A stretch of DNA of 42,772 nt from Pseudomonadota bacterium (lineage in GTDB: Bacteria; Pseudomonadota; Gammaproteobacteria; Steroidobacterales; Steroidobacteraceae). Positions 39,740 through 42,772 of the stretch are shown here, piece after piece. The DNA lies in contig JAKAYU010000003.1 in NCBI GenBank assembly GCA_021809525.1, positions 6,996-49,767 of the forward strand. Reading direction: 5' to 3'. How positions within the stretch are numbered: position 1 is the stretch's first letter; every line of letters starts with the position of its first letter. The position numbers and the translations under genes are program-made. The notes under the pieces are model-generated. The model saw nothing but the letters and a program-made list of their open reading frames with translations. It was not told where the DNA came from and made no database searches.

Positions 39740-39797
39740 ACGCCAATGCGCCGGCCGCCAGGAGGATTCTCCGCGCTGCGACGTCTACCTGCAGGAA

Positions 39798-39817
39798 GGC
39801 CCGAAAACCAACGGGCC
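39798..39817 (+). repeat. Hairpin upstream of the TonB receptor gene
   Basis: GGCCCG (39798-39803) and CGGGCC (39812-39817) pair around an 8-nt A-rich loop, 35 nt before the receptor ATG. It lies where the receptor promoter or leader should be. Confidence 0.4.
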
Positions 39818-39851
39818 GGTTTGCGATTCGCAATCCATCTGGGGGGAGCAC

Positions 39852-42772
39852 ATGTTCAAATCGGATTCTTCCTCTGCCGCTGCGCGCGGCACGCGGCGAG
39901 CGGCGCTCGAGGGTGCCCATCGTTCCACCGTACAGCGGCCGTTTGCCCGCGCCGTGTTCGCCACGGTGGCGGGCCTCATGGCCACGGCGGCCGCAGCCCA
40001 CGGCCGGCTGTTTCACTTCGAAATCAATCACCAGCCGCTGTCCGAGGCACTGCAGACCTACGCGCAGATCTGCGGCAAGGACGTCATTTTCACCCAGTCC
40101 GTCGTCGCCGGATCCCACGCGGCGTCGCTGGTCGGGGATTTCACGGCCCAGGACGCCTTGAGCCGGTTGCTCTCCGGGACGCAGCTCATCGTGAAGCGCT
40201 CCCCCTCCGGGGCGCTGATGATACTCAAGCGCGGTGCGCGCACCGCCGCGCTCAGCACTGATCCGCCGCCGAACGGCACGCTGGCCGCGGGCGACCCGCC
40301 GGCGGGCGATCCGCCCGCCGCCGATCCGGCCCCGCAGACCCTGCCGCAGCCGGGCGCTTCCGGCGCCGCCTCTGCAGCCCCAGGCGGCTCACTCGCCGAA
40401 GTGATCGTGACTGGCAGCCTGATCGCAAGCCGCAGCGACACCTCATCGAGCCCCTTGGTGACGGTCGGGGCGCAGCAGATCGCCGCCGTCGGACAGGTCT
40501 CCCTCGATACCGCTCTCGGGGAGATGCCGCAGTTCGCCGCCGGCCAGGGGCAGACGGAAGTCGGCGACGTGCAGGGCGCCACCGGCTTCCAGGGCGGTCA
40601 ATCCTATGCCGACCTGCGCGGGCTTGGCGCCGAGCGCACCCTGGTATTGCTCGACGGCCAGCGCCTGGTGCCCACGAGTCCCGCCGGCTCGGTGGACTTG
40701 AACGTCATCCCGATGGCGCTGATCAAGAGCGTGGATGTGATTACCGGCGGCGCCTCCGCGGTGTACGGCTCCGATGCCATCGCGGGCGTGGTCAACTTCC
40801 GCCTGCGCCGGCATTTCAGCGGCGTGCAGCTGTCTTACCAGCACGGCGGGGCCACCGCGGGCTATGGAACTGAGGACAGCTTCAGTGTGCTGATGGGCGG
40901 AAACTTCGCGCATCACAAGGGAAATGCCGTCGTCGACCTGGAATACAACGAACGCGGATCAGTCACGGGTAACCAGCTGTCGTTTTTCAACAGCCCGCAG
41001 TTCGCGCGCACCGTCCCGTTCCCGCCTGAAGGACGATTCGCGCTGGGTGGCGTGCCGGTCGCGGCGGTCAATGCCGTGCTCGCGCAATATCCGGGCACGA
41101 CGCCTCTGAGCGGTACGGGGACGTACCCGGGCTTCTTCGGCGTCAACAACGATGGCACGATCTTTACCACCGGCGATGCGCCGAACTGCGTGCAGAATTA
41201 CCGGCCGACGGGCAAAACTCTCGGGCTGGCGATAAGCCCGAACTGCCAGCAGATCGTGGCGCAGCTCGGGCCTTATTTTGCGGCGCAGGTGCCGATGCGT
41301 CGCTACAATCTCTTCTCGCACGTGACCTACAAGTTCAACCACGAGCTGGAGGCGTACGGGCAGATCAATTTCATGCACTCGACCGCGCAGGACCTGCAGG
41401 GCGGCGCGTTCTTCAACGGCAATCCCAAACCTCTCTTGGTCCCGTTGAACAATCCGTTCGTCCAGAACAATGCCACGTTGCAGACGCTGATCGGGGCACA
41501 GACATCGCCGAGCGCCGGACCGCTCGTGGTCGAGCAGTGGGCGACGGCGCTCGGGCCGCGTATTGAGCGCTTCGACTACAACGACTATCAGCTCACCGCC
41601 GGCCTGAAGGGGGCAATCGGCTCGACCAGCCTCATGTGGAATGTGTTCGGGTCGTATGGGCAGACGAATTTCACCAACTACGAGCAGAACACCGTCAATC
41701 TCCCGGCGCTCGAGACCATCATGTATGGCACGGCGAACTACCTCGGGGGCGGTGGCAACAGCTGCATCGGCTATGCGTGGGATCCGCTTGGCAACCATCC
41801 GATGAGCAAGGGCTGCCTGGAATACGTCGACGGTACGGCGACGAACGTCAACGTGCTGACGCAGAAATACTTCGAGGGCGACCTCACCGGCAACCTGTGG
41901 AAGCTGCCCGAGGGAAATCTGAAGTTCGCGCTGGGCGCCGATTACCGCGGCGACAACTTCGACTATCAGGCTTCTCCGCTCATCAATCCGGCGGTCAACA
42001 CCCTGCCGGCCTACGCGCCCAACCTGCCGCAGCAGATCATCTCTCCGTCCTATGATCTGGTCTCCTCGACGAGTGGCACGCAGACCGTCCGCGAGGTGTA
42101 CGCCGAGCTGCGCGTGCCGGTGCTGCGCAACAAGCCGTTCGCCAAGAACGTTTCGCTGGATGTGGCCGGCCGGCATTCACAGTACAACCTGTTCGGGGGC
42201 GCCAATACCTGGATGGCCGATCTGCACTGGCAGGTCAATAATGCCGTGGCCTTCCGTGGAGGCTTTCAGCGCGCGTTCCGTGCTCCCAGCCTGCAGGACC
42301 TCTACAATCCATCGGTGCAGGCGCAGGTGCCGATCTCGGGTGATCCGTGCGATTACAACAGCACGTACCGCACGGGACCGAATGCGGCGCAGGTTGCGGC
42401 GCTCTGCGAGGCGCAGGGTGTACCGGCCGGGCTGCTGTCTACCTACTCGTACGGCGAGGCGTCCGCGAACGGTGTGTACGCGGGCAATATTCACCTGAAG
42501 CCCGAGGTGGCGGACACGTACACCATCGGCTTCGTGTTGACGCCGCACTTCCACGGTGAGCTTGCGCGCGACCTTGGCGCATCGGTCGATTACTATCACA
42601 TCAAGATCAACGGTGCGGTCGGCGCCGTGACGGGCGATCTGGTGCTGCAGAACTGCTTCAATGCGAATGGCTCCAATCCGAGCTATTCGAATAGCAACTT
42701 CTACTGCCAGCAGATCACCCGCGCGCAGGGCAGCGGCGCGCTCGCCACCCTGACGACGTTCGAGAGATCGGA
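39852..42772 (+). CDS. TonB-dependent receptor with STN signalling domain (3' end outside window)
   Basis: Outer-membrane receptor that imports a ligand using TonB energy and signals its presence inward. 973 residues are in the window and the C-terminus is cut off. A long signal peptide (hydrophobic part AVFATVAGLMATAAAAHG, about 34-51) is followed by the periplasmic STN domain (about 52-127: FHFEINHQPLSEALQTYAQI...ALMIL), a Pro/Ala/Asp-rich linker (133-180), a TonB-box-like EVIVTGS (183-189), the plug (about 195-310, with DLRGLGAERTLVLLDGQRL and GGASAVYGSDAIAGVVNF) and the beta-barrel with aromatic-rich strands and several extracellular loop cysteines. The STN domain marks it as the sensor for the FecR/sigma pair just upstream. 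The ligand is unknown; a siderophore, haem, sugar or peptide are all possible. GGGGGGAG precedes the ATG. Confidence 0.93.
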   Translation, partial: MFKSDSSSAAARGTRRAALEGAHRSTVQRPFARAVFATVAGLMATAAAAHGRLFHFEINHQPLSEALQTYAQICGKDVIFTQSVVAGSHAASLVGDFTAQDALSRLLSGTQLIVKRSPSGALMILKRGARTAALSTDPPPNGTLAAGDPPAGDPPAADPAPQTLPQPGASGAASAAPGGSLAEVIVTGSLIASRSDTSSSPLVTVGAQQIAAVGQVSLDTALGEMPQFAAGQGQTEVGDVQGATGFQGGQSYADLRGLGAERTLVLLDGQRLVPTSPAGSVDLNVIPMALIKSVDVITGGASAVYGSDAIAGVVNFRLRRHFSGVQLSYQHGGATAGYGTEDSFSVLMGGNFAHHKGNAVVDLEYNERGSVTGNQLSFFNSPQFARTVPFPPEGRFALGGVPVAAVNAVLAQYPGTTPLSGTGTYPGFFGVNNDGTIFTTGDAPNCVQNYRPTGKTLGLAISPNCQQIVAQLGPYFAAQVPMRRYNLFSHVTYKFNHELEAYGQINFMHSTAQDLQGGAFFNGNPKPLLVPLNNPFVQNNATLQTLIGAQTSPSAGPLVVEQWATALGPRIERFDYNDYQLTAGLKGAIGSTSLMWNVFGSYGQTNFTNYEQNTVNLPALETIMYGTANYLGGGGNSCIGYAWDPLGNHPMSKGCLEYVDGTATNVNVLTQKYFEGDLTGNLWKLPEGNLKFALGADYRGDNFDYQASPLINPAVNTLPAYAPNLPQQIISPSYDLVSSTSGTQTVREVYAELRVPVLRNKPFAKNVSLDVAGRHSQYNLFGGANTWMADLHWQVNNAVAFRGGFQRAFRAPSLQDLYNPSVQAQVPISGDPCDYNSTYRTGPNAAQVAALCEAQGVPAGLLSTYSYGEASANGVYAGNIHLKPEVADTYTIGFVLTPHFHGELARDLGASVDYYHIKINGAVGAVTGDLVLQNCFNANGSNPSYSNSNFYCQQITRAQGSGALATLTTFERS

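Overview
The window is GC-rich bacterial chromosome, almost fully coding, and reads as a gammaproteobacterium of the Xanthomonadales / Nevskiales / Steroidobacter kind. The basis is gene order (carB-greA-yhbY/rlmE-ftsH-folP-glmM-tpiA-secG-tRNA-Leu(GAG) running into a complete nuoA-N operon), separate nuoC and nuoD, and a FecI/FecR/STN-receptor signalling set. The genus cannot be fixed from the sequence alone.

Layout. (1) 44-11888: conserved housekeeping block on the plus strand (carB, greA, rlmE, ftsH, folP, glmM, tpiA, secG), with only yhbY on the minus strand. It is interrupted by about 1.8 kb between folP and glmM that holds one unrecognised, probably exported protein and otherwise nothing identifiable. 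(2) 11933-12017: tRNA-Leu(GAG). (3) 12112-26472: the 14-gene complex I operon nuoABCDEFGHIJKLMN, all intact and tightly packed or overlapping. (4) 26503-30194: a homogentisate catabolic locus. hmgA and fahA (last steps of tyrosine/phenylalanine breakdown) face a MarR-type regulator and a small membrane-anchored exported protein, with a perfect 16-bp inverted repeat between the divergent genes. (5) 30195-34832: an accessory, partly decayed region with a broken IS256-family transposase, about 1.1 kb without a recognisable gene, and three hypothetical genes (two exported, one with an acidic tail). (6) 34893-38015: a family 9 glycosyltransferase, a metallo-beta-lactamase-fold hydrolase and a 2-hydroxycarboxylate transporter. 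(7) 38069 to the end: ECF sigma factor, FecR-type anti-sigma factor and a TonB-dependent receptor with an N-terminal STN signalling domain, cut by the window edge.

How it works together. The first 26 kb supplies pyrimidine/arginine precursor synthesis, transcript cleavage, rRNA methylation, membrane proteolysis, folate and cell-wall precursors, glycolysis, secretion and respiration. The hmgA-fahA unit feeds fumarate and acetoacetate into central metabolism, presumably under the adjacent MarR protein. The last three genes form a classical cell-surface signalling relay: the receptor senses a ligand outside, FecR relays across the inner membrane, and the sigma factor switches on transcription. 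I found no CRISPR array, phage, toxin-antitoxin or biosynthetic cluster. The parts least explained by known families are the folP-glmM insert and the 30.2-34.8 kb region.
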